Shown: piece by piece, positions 36,725 through 46,273 of the stretch | Layout of the letters: every line of letters begins with the position of its first letter | Position numbering within the stretch: position 1 is the stretch's first letter | Assembly (NCBI GenBank): GCA_027486895.1 | Contig: JAIXOE010000005.1 | Coordinates: 60,471-124,470, forward strand | DNA: 64,000 nt | From: Sphingomonadales bacterium | Lineage (GTDB): Bacteria; Pseudomonadota; Alphaproteobacteria; Sphingomonadales; Sphingomonadaceae | Reading direction: 5' to 3' | Translations under genes and position numbers: made by a program | Notes under the pieces: model-generated | Seen by the model: the letters and a program-made list of their open reading frames with translations, nothing else | Told to the model about the DNA's origin: nothing | Databases searched by the model: none

Positions 36725-37920
36725 CAAGCAGCGCCCATCATGCGCCGGAGCGGTGCGAGTTCTTGGTCCCAGCCATAATGCGCGATGACATGCGCCCGTG
36801 CCGCACGGCCAACGCGCTGCATCGCGGCAGTGTCAGCAAGCAAAGCACACACGCGCTCGGCTTCTGTGTGCGCGCTATTCTCGACATAGAAATGAACGCC
36901 TACCTGCGCATCGATGCCTTCTGCGGCCGCTGGAGAGGCTACAACGGGCTTTGCCATCGCCATCGCCTCAAGCACCTTGTTTTGGATACCCCGCGCTGTG
37001 CGCAGCGGCGCGACGACCACATCGGCAGCGGCCAGCCAAGTGCGGACGTCATCAACTGCACCAGTCACTTGAACACCCGGCAATGCCGAAAGATCAGAGA
37101 CGGCAGTAGACGGATTGCGGCCAACAATGGCAAAGGTTGCCTCGGGATTGGCTGCCCGAATGATGGGCATCGCTTCGGTCGCGAATATCGTCACTGCCTC
37201 GATATTCGGGCGGTAGTCCATCTGTCCGGTGAAGACGATTAATGGGTCTGGAAATGGCGGATGAAGCGTCCGGAAAGTCGCGTCCGGGTCATAGAATATG
37301 GTATCAATGCCATTACCGAGCGCACGTGCTTCGTGAACGCCGCTGCGAGTACGGAAGAGTTCAGCTTCGGCATCGCTGACGAACAGGCTTAAGTTCGCGC
37401 GCATCGCAACATCGCGTTCAAAGGCGGATAGCAGCCTCCCTTCCCGCGCATTCACCCATTGCATGAAGGGGTTTCCGGTATCGGCGTAGCTTTCAAACTT
37501 TGCGCTGTCGACATCGACAAAGTCCATCAGGAAGCGGCCTTCAAAGTCCGCTGGAACATATTGTGCCATTTGGCCCGAAAAACAGAAGATATGGCTAATC
37601 GGACGCGATTCCAGCAGCGCACGAACCCACGCAGCCATCGACTGGCTTGCAAAGCTGGCGACGGAAACAGGGCCTCCCTTGGCCAGAGCCTCCAGACCGG
37701 CCAGCCATGTTGGCTTGTTTCGGATTTCGACATGGCTGGACACTAAGCTTGCGCCCATTGCAGCACCGAAGCCCATGTCATGGTCATTATCGGCAAAAGC
37801 GCCGACATGCACCGGCGCCATTTGAGCGAGATAATTCAGGATATGATGCGACCGGATTTTGTCGCCTCGGTCGGGCGGCCAGGGAACCCGATGGGCGAGA
37901 AACAGTATCTCTTCCATCAT
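36724..37920 (-). CDS. XrtA-associated glycosyltransferase, family 4 type
   Basis: A 398-residue GT-B fold glycosyltransferase that resembles the TIGR03087 group of PEP-CTERM/EpsH loci. It begins EILFLAHRVPWPPDRGDKIRS, typical of the group. The C-terminal domain has LIVFTGQMDYRPNIEAV, ADVVVAPLRTARGIQNKVLEAMAMAKPVVAS and the usual E(x7)E donor site. It probably adds a sugar to the lipid-linked repeat unit on the cytoplasmic face. Start and stop overlap the FemAB and xrtA genes (ATGA, TGATG). Confidence 0.88.
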   Translation of the reverse strand: MMEEILFLAHRVPWPPDRGDKIRSHHILNYLAQMAPVHVGAFADNDHDMGFGAAMGASLVSSHVEIRNKPTWLAGLEALAKGGPVSVASFASQSMAAWVRALLESRPISHIFCFSGQMAQYVPADFEGRFLMDFVDVDSAKFESYADTGNPFMQWVNAREGRLLSAFERDVAMRANLSLFVSDAEAELFRTRSGVHEARALGNGIDTIFYDPDATFRTLHPPFPDPLIVFTGQMDYRPNIEAVTIFATEAMPIIRAANPEATFAIVGRNPSTAVSDLSALPGVQVTGAVDDVRTWLAAADVVVAPLRTARGIQNKVLEAMAMAKPVVASPAAAEGIDAQVGVHFYVENSAHTEAERVCALLADTAAMQRVGRAARAHVIAHYGWDQELAPLRRMMGAA

Positions 37921-38990
37921 CCCAGACCTCTGGAAATCCATGGGCCGAGACGATTGGCCACAGCCAATGGCAGCTTTTGCCATAGCGCAATTTGCGCCCG
38001 GTATTTTGGGCTATTGGGGTTGATGTCGCGCGGAGCCTGACCATCATGCGTATAAAATGCATAAGCCATTGGCTCCGGTTCGAAACCCCAGTTTTTCTTA
38101 AAATGATACGCACCTGACGCAACTTTCGACCGACCAAAGTCGAAGTGCGTGCATCCCCTTTTCCGGGCATGATTCATCAGCGCATAATACATCAAATCAT
38201 TAGCGCGAAGCCGGCGGGCGTCCCAAACGCCACCACCCCAATAGGGCATGACGATATTGCTATGATACAAGCTCAAGACGCTCGCCACTGGCCTGCCCTC
38301 ATGAAGAACGGTCAAGATATCCGCGTCCGAACCGAACTGCTGTATCGCAGCTTCCATCAGGCGTTTTGGAAAGACCGGTGTTCCAAGATTGCGGACACTT
38401 TCGGCATAGACGGCATAATGCCAATCGATATCGCGCGCCGAGCGGCCAATCTCAACGATCAAACCGTTTTCCAACGCCTTCCGCACTTCCGCGCGCTGTT
38501 TACGCGGGATTGCCAAAAGCTCCGCATCGTCATCGGCTTGCAATGGCTTGATAAAATTGGCGTGTGCGTCGCACTTTTCGGTCCAGCGATCGCCACGCGG
38601 AATCCAACCACCGCGTAATTCGACGGACGGGCAGCTCCATCGCTCGGCAAGCGTGCATATCTCTGCAGCCAACCGACGGCCGACTGCAGGATCACGCGCT
38701 AATATTCCGCCACCTACGGCAAAGCCCGAAGACACAAGTGCACGCCCGAACAAAGGCGAATGTATCAGGTGAAATGGCAGCACTCCAGCGATGCCATCGT
38801 GCGATTCCGCGACCAATATATGCGCTTTTTGGCCCGTGCCTTGCTCGACAGCCTTCAGCCAATTGGTTTGGTGGAACGGCAAGGCATCGGGTTGGCCGGC
38901 GAGCCATTTTTCAAGCTCAGCGACCTCCGCAGGGTCAGACAAATCCGCCAACCGCACGGTCGCCTGTTGCTGAAACAAGGGCGCGTTCAT
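37917..38990 (-). CDS. FemAB family XrtA-associated protein
   Basis: A 357-residue protein of the FemAB/GNAT-like acyl- or aminoacyl-transferase fold, as in the TIGR03019 group. Typical parts are LPFHQTNWLKAVEQGTGQKAHILVA, a central LAIPRKQRAEVRKALENGL and the C-terminal CTHFDFGRSKVASGAYHFKKNWGFEP. FemAB proteins add amino acids to peptidoglycan; in exosortase loci they presumably decorate the polysaccharide or its lipid carrier, which is inferred. ATG 38990 overlaps the deacetylase stop (ATGA). Confidence 0.87.
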   Translation of the reverse strand: MNAPLFQQQATVRLADLSDPAEVAELEKWLAGQPDALPFHQTNWLKAVEQGTGQKAHILVAESHDGIAGVLPFHLIHSPLFGRALVSSGFAVGGGILARDPAVGRRLAAEICTLAERWSCPSVELRGGWIPRGDRWTEKCDAHANFIKPLQADDDAELLAIPRKQRAEVRKALENGLIVEIGRSARDIDWHYAVYAESVRNLGTPVFPKRLMEAAIQQFGSDADILTVLHEGRPVASVLSLYHSNIVMPYWGGGVWDARRLRANDLMYYALMNHARKRGCTHFDFGRSKVASGAYHFKKNWGFEPEPMAYAFYTHDGQAPRDINPNSPKYRAQIALWQKLPLAVANRLGPWISRGLG

Positions 38991-39832
38991 GATAGCCGCG
39001 CCTGCTCCAACACCGCTATGGTATCGAGCCGCTCCCACTGGAAATCGCCCGTTAGCCGGCGCAACTTGTCCGCCATATCTTTTAGCCGCGTATAATGCCG
39101 CAGCTTCGATTTCAGCGGCGCATTCGCCACGCGTGGCTGGTCGGGGTCGATTTCCCATGGATGGAAATAGATGATTGCTGGACGGCCATCATGGGCATTC
39201 ACTTTCCGCACGGCCCACTCGGAAAAAGCGTAAGGCAAAATCCGGAAAAAGCCGCCGCCGCCTGCCGCAAGGCGCTTCGGCCCCAGTTCCACTGTCGTAA
39301 CCGGTATCTCGAGAAAATTGCTGCCCGTAACTGGCCGGAACGCGAAACGCGGGGCTTCTGCCCAGCCATAATGGTCGTGCTTGATGGGCGCCACGCTCGA
39401 TGAATAGGCATAGCCTTGTTCAGCCAAAATCTCGTGCGCCCATGGCGTGCGCTGATCGATGGAAAAACTTGGCGCACGATAGCCTGACACAGTTTGTCCA
39501 GTAGCATCCTCTAGAATCTTCTGGGTCTTGGCGATGTCATCGGCAAATTGCTGCGGGGTAAAATTAAACACCCGGTCATGGCCATAACCGTGGCTCGCGA
39601 TTTCATGCCCAGCATCAACCACGCGCCGCACCAATGCGGGGTATCGTTCGCCGACCCAGCCAAGCGTGAAGAAGGTCGCTTTTACGCGTGCTTCGTCAAA
39701 CAGCTCCAGAACCGCATCGGTGTTGCGCTCCACCCTACATTCAAGCGCAGCCCAGCTATCGCGCGCGATGACGGTTTCAAATGCACCCACCTGAAACCAG
39801 TCTTCAACGTCAACGGAGAGCGCATTACGCAC
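38987..39832 (-). CDS. XrtA-associated polysaccharide deacetylase
   Basis: A 281-residue NodB-fold carbohydrate esterase with a DUF3473-type C-terminal part, as in TIGR03006. It starts ALSVDVEDWFQVGAFE with the catalytic/metal Asp pair. The metal His motif is in EIASHGYGHDRVF, followed by SGYRAPSFSI. The C-terminal AIIYFHPWEIDPDQPR is diagnostic for this subgroup. It should remove N- or O-acetyl groups from the exopolysaccharide. It starts with GTG at 39832, 34 bases after the ATPase gene. There is no clear signal peptide, so it may act in the cytoplasm. Confidence 0.9.
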   Translation of the reverse strand: MRNALSVDVEDWFQVGAFETVIARDSWAALECRVERNTDAVLELFDEARVKATFFTLGWVGERYPALVRRVVDAGHEIASHGYGHDRVFNFTPQQFADDIAKTQKILEDATGQTVSGYRAPSFSIDQRTPWAHEILAEQGYAYSSSVAPIKHDHYGWAEAPRFAFRPVTGSNFLEIPVTTVELGPKRLAAGGGGFFRILPYAFSEWAVRKVNAHDGRPAIIYFHPWEIDPDQPRVANAPLKSKLRHYTRLKDMADKLRRLTGDFQWERLDTIAVLEQARLS

Positions 39833-39866
39833 CAGCGGTTCGTCCTTTCATTCGCGCCAAATGGCT

Positions 39867-41105
39867 TCAAGCAGCGCGGCTTTTTTGCACCAACGGCGCC
39901 TCAAAGTTTCCTTCTTTGTCCATCCAATCGATCATGGTGGAAAGAACGCGACGCAAAGCGTCATCCTGTTCAGACACACGCTGTTCAAGGGCGGCGATAC
40001 GCGAGACCAACGCTTCAACATCAAAAACGGGTGCTTCAACCGGACGCATTTCTGCAACGGGAGGGTTGGTATCTGATGCCAGAGCTTCGAGTTCTTCGAG
40101 CGCTGGTTCCATTTCAACAACGGGCTCAGACGCGACTTCGGTCTCGGTAATTGCCGCCATGTCAGGCGCGTTAGCGACCCAAAATGGCGTTTCAACTTCC
40201 ATTGGGCCAACTGGCTCCTCGGCGGTTACAACATCAATAGCCGCTTCCTCCGGAACCAGTGTGCCTGCTGACATCGGCGCTTCATACGCGAACGGTTTAC
40301 CCGCCATGTCGGCGACAACCGCTTCGACAAGCGAGGCATCGACCCGCGAGGCTTGCTCCACAGCGCCCATCAGCATCACGCGGTTCATCAACGTATTCAA
40401 CTTGCGCGGAACACCGCCCGTTTCGGCAAAAAGCGCACCAAAGGATTCAGGCGAGAAGGATGGACTGCCGTTCCATCCTGCGCGCGACAAACGGTGAATG
40501 ATATATGGCTCAACCTCGTTTGCCTGCATGGGCTCAAGATGATGCGTAGCAATCACGCGTTGGCGAAGCTGCTCAAGTTCCGGCGCATCACGCACAAGAT
40601 CGCGAAACTCGGGCTGACCCAAAAGGAATATCTGCAGCAACGCAGACGATCCAAGCTGGAAGTTCGATAACATGCGCAATTCTTCGAGCGCATCAATCGA
40701 CAGATTTTGGGCTTCATCGACCACCAGCAAGCAACGGCGACCAGTGCGCGCCTCTGCATGTAGGAAGTTTTCGATGCTCTTGAGCGTCGACGCCTTATCC
40801 AGTCCCCTTGTATCTATGCCGAACGATGCCGCTGCCATGTGAACAAGGTCAAGGCCGTCCAGTTGGCTCGTGACAATCGTTGCCGCTGTCAGCCGCGACT
40901 TGTCGACCGATTGCATCAGGTGGCTCACGAGCGTCGACTTACCAGCGCCGACTTCGCCGGTGATGACAATAAAGCCTTCGCCCTGCGCCAAGCCATATCC
41001 CAGATAGGACAATGCCTTGCGGTGCGTGGCGCTTTCAAAATAATATTGCGGATCGGGGGTCAGCTGAAACGGGCGACCGGTGAGACCGTAAAATTGATCG
41101 TACAT
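39867..41105 (-). CDS. XrtA-associated ExeA-like ATPase
   Basis: A 412-residue AAA+ protein of the ExeA/GspA type (TIGR03015 group). It begins MYDQFYGLTGRPFQLTPDP. Walker A is TGEVGAGKSTL, Walker B LLVVDEAQNLS, and the conserved tail of the AAA part is GVPRKLNTLMNRVML. After about residue 265 comes a long acidic, Pro/Glu/Val-rich region of little predicted order. A short coiled coil (about 355-395, DVEALVSRIAALEQRVSEQ) follows. It may power assembly of the export machine. The gene is between the outer-membrane protein and the deacetylase. Confidence 0.9.
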   Translation of the reverse strand: MYDQFYGLTGRPFQLTPDPQYYFESATHRKALSYLGYGLAQGEGFIVITGEVGAGKSTLVSHLMQSVDKSRLTAATIVTSQLDGLDLVHMAAASFGIDTRGLDKASTLKSIENFLHAEARTGRRCLLVVDEAQNLSIDALEELRMLSNFQLGSSALLQIFLLGQPEFRDLVRDAPELEQLRQRVIATHHLEPMQANEVEPYIIHRLSRAGWNGSPSFSPESFGALFAETGGVPRKLNTLMNRVMLMGAVEQASRVDASLVEAVVADMAGKPFAYEAPMSAGTLVPEEAAIDVVTAEEPVGPMEVETPFWVANAPDMAAITETEVASEPVVEMEPALEELEALASDTNPPVAEMRPVEAPVFDVEALVSRIAALEQRVSEQDDALRRVLSTMIDWMDKEGNFEAPLVQKSRAA

Positions 41106-41118
41106 TGCAAATTGCCTC

Positions 41119-42828
41119 TTAGAAACTGTAGCGCAGGCCAAGCAGCGCAGATGCTGTCAGCTCACCATCAAAATCTTCTTGCTTATAACTGTCGAGACCG
41201 ACCGCTGCAGATGCAGACAATCCACGAATAATCTGACGATAGAGCGCAGCATTTGCCCCTGTTGAAAGGGTATCGGGCGCTCCGGCAGTGCCGGGATCAA
41301 AGTAGCTAGCATACACATTGGATTCAAAGCGCGTCCGGCGGTCGATATTCGTTCCGAGGTAAGCGACAGCGTAATAATTGTCGTTTTTCAGACCATCGAT
41401 TTGTGCCTGACCGCCAAGCTGCGACGCGATAAATTTGCGCTGGTTATATCCAACAGCGACGCCGCTATCCCAGCCGCCATTGGTGCCGCTGAACGCCCCC
41501 GAAACGCCGCGCTGGCGGAACGCAGCAGACGAGGCGTTTTGTAGCGCGTTGTCCAAGCAAAAGCCGCCAGTTTGGCCAAAGGCACAGCCGCTAATGTCAC
41601 CGGACAGCGGGTTGCGCGAACTGCGGAACTGTGTTGGCAAGGACGACAGGCTATCGTTCAGTGAACTGCCAAAGCCGGAGACGGCATCATACACCGATAC
41701 GTTGACGGCCCACTCGCGACCCGGCTGATAGCTTAAGCTACCCGTGTAGGTATCAGAGCCATAGCGCCGGCCGTAACGTGCCTCAAACGAGGTACGCGGG
41801 CTTGGACGCCATGAAACGCCAACATCCCAGATCAAGCCGTCGGTCTGATAGGCAACGAGGCGCGGGGATGCGGTATTGGTCACCAATCGACCGTCGCTGC
41901 CGACGACAGGATTGCCAGCCGCATCACGAACTGCGTCGCGCTCGCTGATCTTGATGTTTTCATATCCAACGCCGCCGACGACAGCGAATGTTGGAGAAAT
42001 CGGTACCGTCACATCAGCGCGCGCATATTTGCCGTCGAAGCGGTTGTCGAGTTGACCTGCGTCCTCACGCTGCCAGCTTCCGCTAACCGCCCAGCCAATC
42101 GGGAGCACACCGGGCTGCATGCCAACTGACGCAGTCGCCACTTGGCTGATGCTATCGTCAAACTGGTCAAAGCGCTGCTGGCCAGCAGGCAGGACAACAT
42201 TATTCTGGTCCTCAACTTTAGTGTAACCTGCACGATAGGCTGCGTTGACGCTTAGATTACCCACTTGCGAGGCAAATGTTGGCCCAGCGTAAACAGAATA
42301 GACCTGAGTCACATTGTCCGGGTTGCCGACCAGATTGGTTGGCGCAGCACCGCGCCCATCAACCCGCGTGCGCGCAGCAACGCCGCCTGCTTCAACGCTG
42401 AAATTCCGTGTGAGCGCAAGAGATCCGCGGGCAAGACCGGTAACGGTATCCTGATCCTCGACACCATTGTCGTAACCGATAAGTCGTTCGTAACGCAAAC
42501 TGACTTGCGCTTCTGCCTGCCGCGTAGCGATCGACGCATCGATACCAGCAGCGACCGTAGAATAGGTCAGGACGTCGCCACCGTTTTTCAAATCGGCAAC
42601 AATCACCTGCTGCGCTTCGATATAAGGCGTGACCTCGACGCGCGGGCCTTCGCGGCCTCCACGAGATTTTTCGACAGGCGCATCAGCCGTTGGCGCGGCT
42701 GTTTCTGCAGTGCCGTAGCTATCGTCCATGGGCGACCAGTCAGAATTGATCTGTTGTGCCATCGCATGCGCTGGCGTCAGCATGACGCCGGCCAAAAGAA
42801 GGGATTTTAATAGCGGTTTGTGCATCAT
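41119..42828 (-). CDS. XrtA-associated outer-membrane beta-barrel protein
   Basis: A 569-residue outer-membrane protein of the TIGR03016 type. A signal peptide (about 1-27, ending AHAMAQ) precedes a Gly/Asn/Ser-rich sequence of alternating hydrophobic residues. The protein ends LLGLRYSF, with the terminal Phe of beta-barrels assembled by BAM. It resembles putative large-barrel polysaccharide export or PgaA/BcsC-type porins, though it lacks TPR repeats. Start ATG 42828 overlaps the kinase stop (ATGA). Confidence 0.86.
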   Translation of the reverse strand: MMHKPLLKSLLLAGVMLTPAHAMAQQINSDWSPMDDSYGTAETAAPTADAPVEKSRGGREGPRVEVTPYIEAQQVIVADLKNGGDVLTYSTVAAGIDASIATRQAEAQVSLRYERLIGYDNGVEDQDTVTGLARGSLALTRNFSVEAGGVAARTRVDGRGAAPTNLVGNPDNVTQVYSVYAGPTFASQVGNLSVNAAYRAGYTKVEDQNNVVLPAGQQRFDQFDDSISQVATASVGMQPGVLPIGWAVSGSWQREDAGQLDNRFDGKYARADVTVPISPTFAVVGGVGYENIKISERDAVRDAAGNPVVGSDGRLVTNTASPRLVAYQTDGLIWDVGVSWRPSPRTSFEARYGRRYGSDTYTGSLSYQPGREWAVNVSVYDAVSGFGSSLNDSLSSLPTQFRSSRNPLSGDISGCAFGQTGGFCLDNALQNASSAAFRQRGVSGAFSGTNGGWDSGVAVGYNQRKFIASQLGGQAQIDGLKNDNYYAVAYLGTNIDRRTRFESNVYASYFDPGTAGAPDTLSTGANAALYRQIIRGLSASAAVGLDSYKQEDFDGELTASALLGLRYSF

Positions 42829-43769
42829 GATGCTCCATATCCGTAGTAGTTTCCGAACTTGCGTCCGGTTGGGGAGAATTTGGTTCGGTTGAGCAGCAAC
42901 TGAACATGCTCGCATCCGCTCAACAGGCTGAGAGCATCGCGCAAAGCGCTGTCTGTGGTGACATCTGCGTGAACGACCATCAGCGTCTGCCCGACATGCA
43001 AGGCAAGGACGGACGCAGGCGACGCAGCCAGTGCTGGCGGCGAATCAAAGATGATAATCCGCGAAGGATCATGCCGGGTTAGTTGATCGATAATGTCCGC
43101 CGTACGCGAAGCAGCCAGATATTCGGTATCCTGATTGGTCTGGCTGCCTGCCGGAAGAATAGACAGCCCTTCAATGTCTGTAGCGATGACCAGCGATTCC
43201 ACGTCGCACGAGCTATCGGCCAACGCGTCCATGAATCCTGCGCGGTTCTCGATGCCCAGAGTTTTCAATACGCTTGGCTTTGCGAAGTCCGCATCGATGA
43301 GCAAAACGCGATTGTCCTTCTCGCTCGCCATCGAAAGTGCAAGATTGATGGCGCAATAGGTTTTGCCTTCGTCGGGATTGGCTGAGCAGACCAAGATGCG
43401 TTCGCCATGCGGCACCGCATCAACACCTTTGCCGCCGCGCGCAGCAAGCAGCAGCTGGCGCTTAACGATACGAAATTCCTCGGACAGGCCAGTTACCGGT
43501 CCGTCAGGGACGATCAAATTGGACGATGCAAGCCTTGCGCGATCAATCGCAGCAAAGGTCGAATGCTGCTGCGACGCAGCTTTCACGGCAGGTGTTGGAG
43601 TTGCAGCAGGAACAACCGGTTCCGCCGCAGGCATGATTGACTCGGCAATCGGCGCTACCTGTTCAGGGGCATTGTCCGGGCCGTTGCGAAACGCCGCACC
43701 GAAATCATATAATTCGGATGCCCGTTCAAGCAGTGAGCCGCTGGATTTGATGGAGCTATGTTTGTTCAT
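42825..43769 (-). CDS. XrtA-associated tyrosine autokinase, CpsD/CapB type
   Basis: A 314-residue bacterial tyrosine kinase. The nucleotide-binding core has a Walker A-like SANPDEGKTYCAINLAL, the A' motif LLIDADFAKPS, and the downstream ILPAGSQTNQ and IIIFDSPPALA. The C-terminus is a Tyr cluster (FGNYYGYGAS), the usual site of autophosphorylation. The first 80 residues are low-complexity (Pro/Ala). It works with the separate Wzz-like protein upstream, which gives the membrane anchor, to control polymer length and export. Confidence 0.9.
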   Translation of the reverse strand: MNKHSSIKSSGSLLERASELYDFGAAFRNGPDNAPEQVAPIAESIMPAAEPVVPAATPTPAVKAASQQHSTFAAIDRARLASSNLIVPDGPVTGLSEEFRIVKRQLLLAARGGKGVDAVPHGERILVCSANPDEGKTYCAINLALSMASEKDNRVLLIDADFAKPSVLKTLGIENRAGFMDALADSSCDVESLVIATDIEGLSILPAGSQTNQDTEYLAASRTADIIDQLTRHDPSRIIIFDSPPALAASPASVLALHVGQTLMVVHADVTTDSALRDALSLLSGCEHVQLLLNRTKFSPTGRKFGNYYGYGAS

Positions 43770-43782
43770 GTCGTTCGCCCTC

Positions 43783-45285
43783 TCACGCCGTCAAGCCGCG
43801 CTGGACGAATTCGGCCACCACCAGCAGCGCACAAATCCCGACAAGACCGCCGGTCGCGCCATAAAAGAGCTTCATCTTCTGTTTGCGCTGGATGCGTTCC
43901 GCGCCTGTCAACATTTGCGAAATGGAACCAATGACCGGTAAGCCGCTGGCCTTTTCAAGCTTGGCCGCTGTGGGAAAGCTGGTCTGCAAATGGCCTAAGG
44001 CGAAAGCGGCCCCGACGCCTGTGCCCATGCCGACGATCAATACCGCCGCTAACAATAAAGGCCGGTTCGGTGCGGCAGGCACATTTGAAAACGACGGTTC
44101 CTTTACCACGCGGAACTGGACGGCATCCGTTTGCGATTCCACCTGACCACGCAGTCTTATCTGGTCGCGGTTGACGAGCAGCTTGTCATATTGCTCTTTC
44201 TTGACCTCATAGTCGCGGTTGATACGCTGATATTCTGCGGCAACACCGGGCTCGGCAGTCTGCTTTGCGGCCAGCTGCGCCATATCCGACTGCAGCGCAC
44301 TTTTACGCGTCTGAAGCGCCGAAACGGCCGCTTCGCGTTCGGCGCGCATTGACTGAAGCGAGCTGTAAGCCGGATTGGGTGAACGATATCCACCCGCCGC
44401 AGATGCCCCGCCGCCCTGTGCGCGCAAGTTTGCGATCTGGCTCTTGATGCTCAGAACATCCGGGTGATTGTCGGTAAAACCGCGGGCACGCATGGACGCA
44501 AGCTCACCTTGCGCTTGGCCAAGCGCGCTAGGCGCACCTCCGCCCATAGCAGGCGTATTCAAAGTCGAAGGCGTGCCTGCAAGCTGGCCATTTAGCGCGG
44601 CCAACGCACTGCGCGCTTGAATGAGTTGCGAGTCAATCTGGCTAAGTTCAGCGCGTGACGCTTCCATGCGCTGCGACACGGAACCGACGCCTGGCAAAAG
44701 ACCGAGGTTCTGGGTTTCATAGGCTACGCGCTTGGCTTCAGCTTCCTGAAGCTCTTTAGTGCGCGTCACGATCTGGGCATCCAGAAAGCGCAGCGTCTGG
44801 CCCATTTCTTTCCGGTCACCTGCGATGCTGTCGTCTTCAGCGACATCAATCAGCTTTTGCACAACATCGCGCGCCAGCTTGCCACTCGCCTGCTTGACCG
44901 AAATGGCGAAGAAATCATCCTGCTCAGGCTTCACTTCAATGTTGGTTCGCAGCGACTCAATCTTGGCCGCCATCTCCGCAGGCGTTGCCACGGTTGCACC
45001 AAGTTCCGTTCCACGAATTACCTTCTCAAGGTTCCCGGAAGAAATCAGTGTCTGCCCAATTTGTTGGATATTCTTGCGCTGGTCCTGTGGGTCGATGCCC
45101 ACTTGACCCGACAACAATGTCTGGGTCCGGATTTGGATTTGCGCTTTCGATTCATATTTGTTCGGGATCATCGCGATGATGAGCCAGCCGACAAGGCAGA
45201 CGCCCCAAGCCACGGCGAGCGCCAGCCAGCGGCGGTTCCACACGCTGTGTACGGCAATCCGGAATTCATCGTAAAGGCTCGTCAT
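43783..45285 (-). CDS. XrtA-associated chain-length determinant protein, Wzz/GumC type
   Basis: A 500-residue inner-membrane protein of the TIGR03007 type. Two transmembrane helices (about 20-40 and 415-437) flank a large periplasmic region with long coiled-coil segments (about 160-240 and 315-385) and a Gly/Ala-rich insert. A third hydrophobic segment lies near the C-terminus (about 475-494). It carries no kinase domain; that function is in the next gene, 13 bases downstream. It should set the length of the exported polysaccharide. Confidence 0.9.
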   Translation of the reverse strand: MTSLYDEFRIAVHSVWNRRWLALAVAWGVCLVGWLIIAMIPNKYESKAQIQIRTQTLLSGQVGIDPQDQRKNIQQIGQTLISSGNLEKVIRGTELGATVATPAEMAAKIESLRTNIEVKPEQDDFFAISVKQASGKLARDVVQKLIDVAEDDSIAGDRKEMGQTLRFLDAQIVTRTKELQEAEAKRVAYETQNLGLLPGVGSVSQRMEASRAELSQIDSQLIQARSALAALNGQLAGTPSTLNTPAMGGGAPSALGQAQGELASMRARGFTDNHPDVLSIKSQIANLRAQGGGASAAGGYRSPNPAYSSLQSMRAEREAAVSALQTRKSALQSDMAQLAAKQTAEPGVAAEYQRINRDYEVKKEQYDKLLVNRDQIRLRGQVESQTDAVQFRVVKEPSFSNVPAAPNRPLLLAAVLIVGMGTGVGAAFALGHLQTSFPTAAKLEKASGLPVIGSISQMLTGAERIQRKQKMKLFYGATGGLVGICALLVVAEFVQRGLTA

Positions 45286-45320
45286 AACGAAATTTTGGCT
45301 TTCTGCGTCTTACGGGCGGA

Positions 45321-45968
45321 TCAAAACATGCTTTCGGGAATGATGATGACGTCACCGGGCTGAAGCAGCACGTTGGCTCGGCTGTCGCCGCGCTTCAGCA
45401 AATCACCCAGACGCAGCGAATATTCCTGCTGCCGGCCCGTGCCCTTGTTATGGCGGATGAGGCGCGCTTTGTTGCCGGCGGCATATTGGGACAAGCCACC
45501 GACGGCAATCATGGCGTCGAGCACCGTCATATTGGCACGATACGGAATCGATGCGGGCTTCTCGGTTGCGCCGACAATGCGAACCTGTTGCGAAGTCGTA
45601 CCGGCGAATTCGTTGACGATGACCGACACAATCGGGTCATTGATATATTGCGACAGCTGAAGCTTGATATCCTGCGCCAACATCGTCGGTGTTTTGCCCA
45701 CGGCAGGCATATCGGTGATCAATGGCGTGGTGATCCGGCCATCGGGACGGACCTGCACCTTCGCGCCCAGTTCGGGGTTGCGCCATACGAAAATCGTCAA
45801 CTGGTCCAGCGGGCCGATCATATAATCTTCGCCAGGGCCTTCGCGGACCGAAACGGTAGGCGCTTGCGGCAGTTGCGGACCACCGGCAATGGAACCACAA
45901 CCTGTCAACGCAGATGCACCTGCACCGAGCGCCAGCAGCAATCTGATTTTCCCCGATTTTCCCATCAT
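45321..45968 (-). CDS. XrtA-associated polysaccharide export lipoprotein, Wza type
   Basis: A 215-residue outer-membrane lipoprotein, TIGR03027-like. Lipobox LTGC places the lipidated Cys at 24. The polysaccharide export domain follows (DYMIGPLDQLTIFVWRNPEL and VQVRPDGRITTPLITDMPAVGKT), then an SLBB domain ending in LQPGDVIIIPESMF. It should form the channel ring through which the polymer leaves the cell. It is the first gene of the operon; ATGATG offers two adjacent starts, after AAGGACAG. Confidence 0.92.
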   Translation of the reverse strand: MMGKSGKIRLLLALGAGASALTGCGSIAGGPQLPQAPTVSVREGPGEDYMIGPLDQLTIFVWRNPELGAKVQVRPDGRITTPLITDMPAVGKTPTMLAQDIKLQLSQYINDPIVSVIVNEFAGTTSQQVRIVGATEKPASIPYRANMTVLDAMIAVGGLSQYAAGNKARLIRHNKGTGRQQEYSLRLGDLLKRGDSRANVLLQPGDVIIIPESMF

Positions 45969-46273
45969 TCTGTCCTTTTTCGCTGCAGCCCACGAAAGCC
46001 GTTGCGCGGTTGGCGCACAGGCAATCGTCGCAGATTGGACTTTGCTATGGCGAAAAAGGGTGAACAGACCGTTAGGATTAACCAGGATTTGGTTGTAAAA
46101 TCAGCGCAGTCCCTTTTTAGGACAAATTGCCAACTATCTGTTTACATAAGATATTCGGTAAGGCGCTGTTGCGATTGTGATTAACGCCAGATTTCGCGTC
46201 TTATCGAGCGTCGAAAGTATATCGGTACGCACGTTTGTGTGCATGCGCGGACGCGCAATCTTGTTGGCGCGCA
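45969..46273. promoter_or_regulatory. Intergenic region upstream of the XrtA operon
   Basis: This is the only gap longer than 300 bases. It lies between the end of ada and the start of the ten-gene operon on the same strand, so it must hold the operon promoter unless ada reads through. It is AT-richer near 46080-46160. I see GTTA-N4-TAAC at 46071-46082 and a nearby direct repeat of AGGATT (46074, 46084), but no convincing sigma-70 or sigma-54 promoter, terminator or ORF. Confidence 0.4.

Noticed and set aside
45969..46273. Sigma-54 promoter before the XrtA operon, as seen in PrsK/PrsR-controlled loci
   Set aside because: I searched both strands of the gap for TGGCAC-N5-TTGC and found only partial matches with wrong GG/GC spacing.
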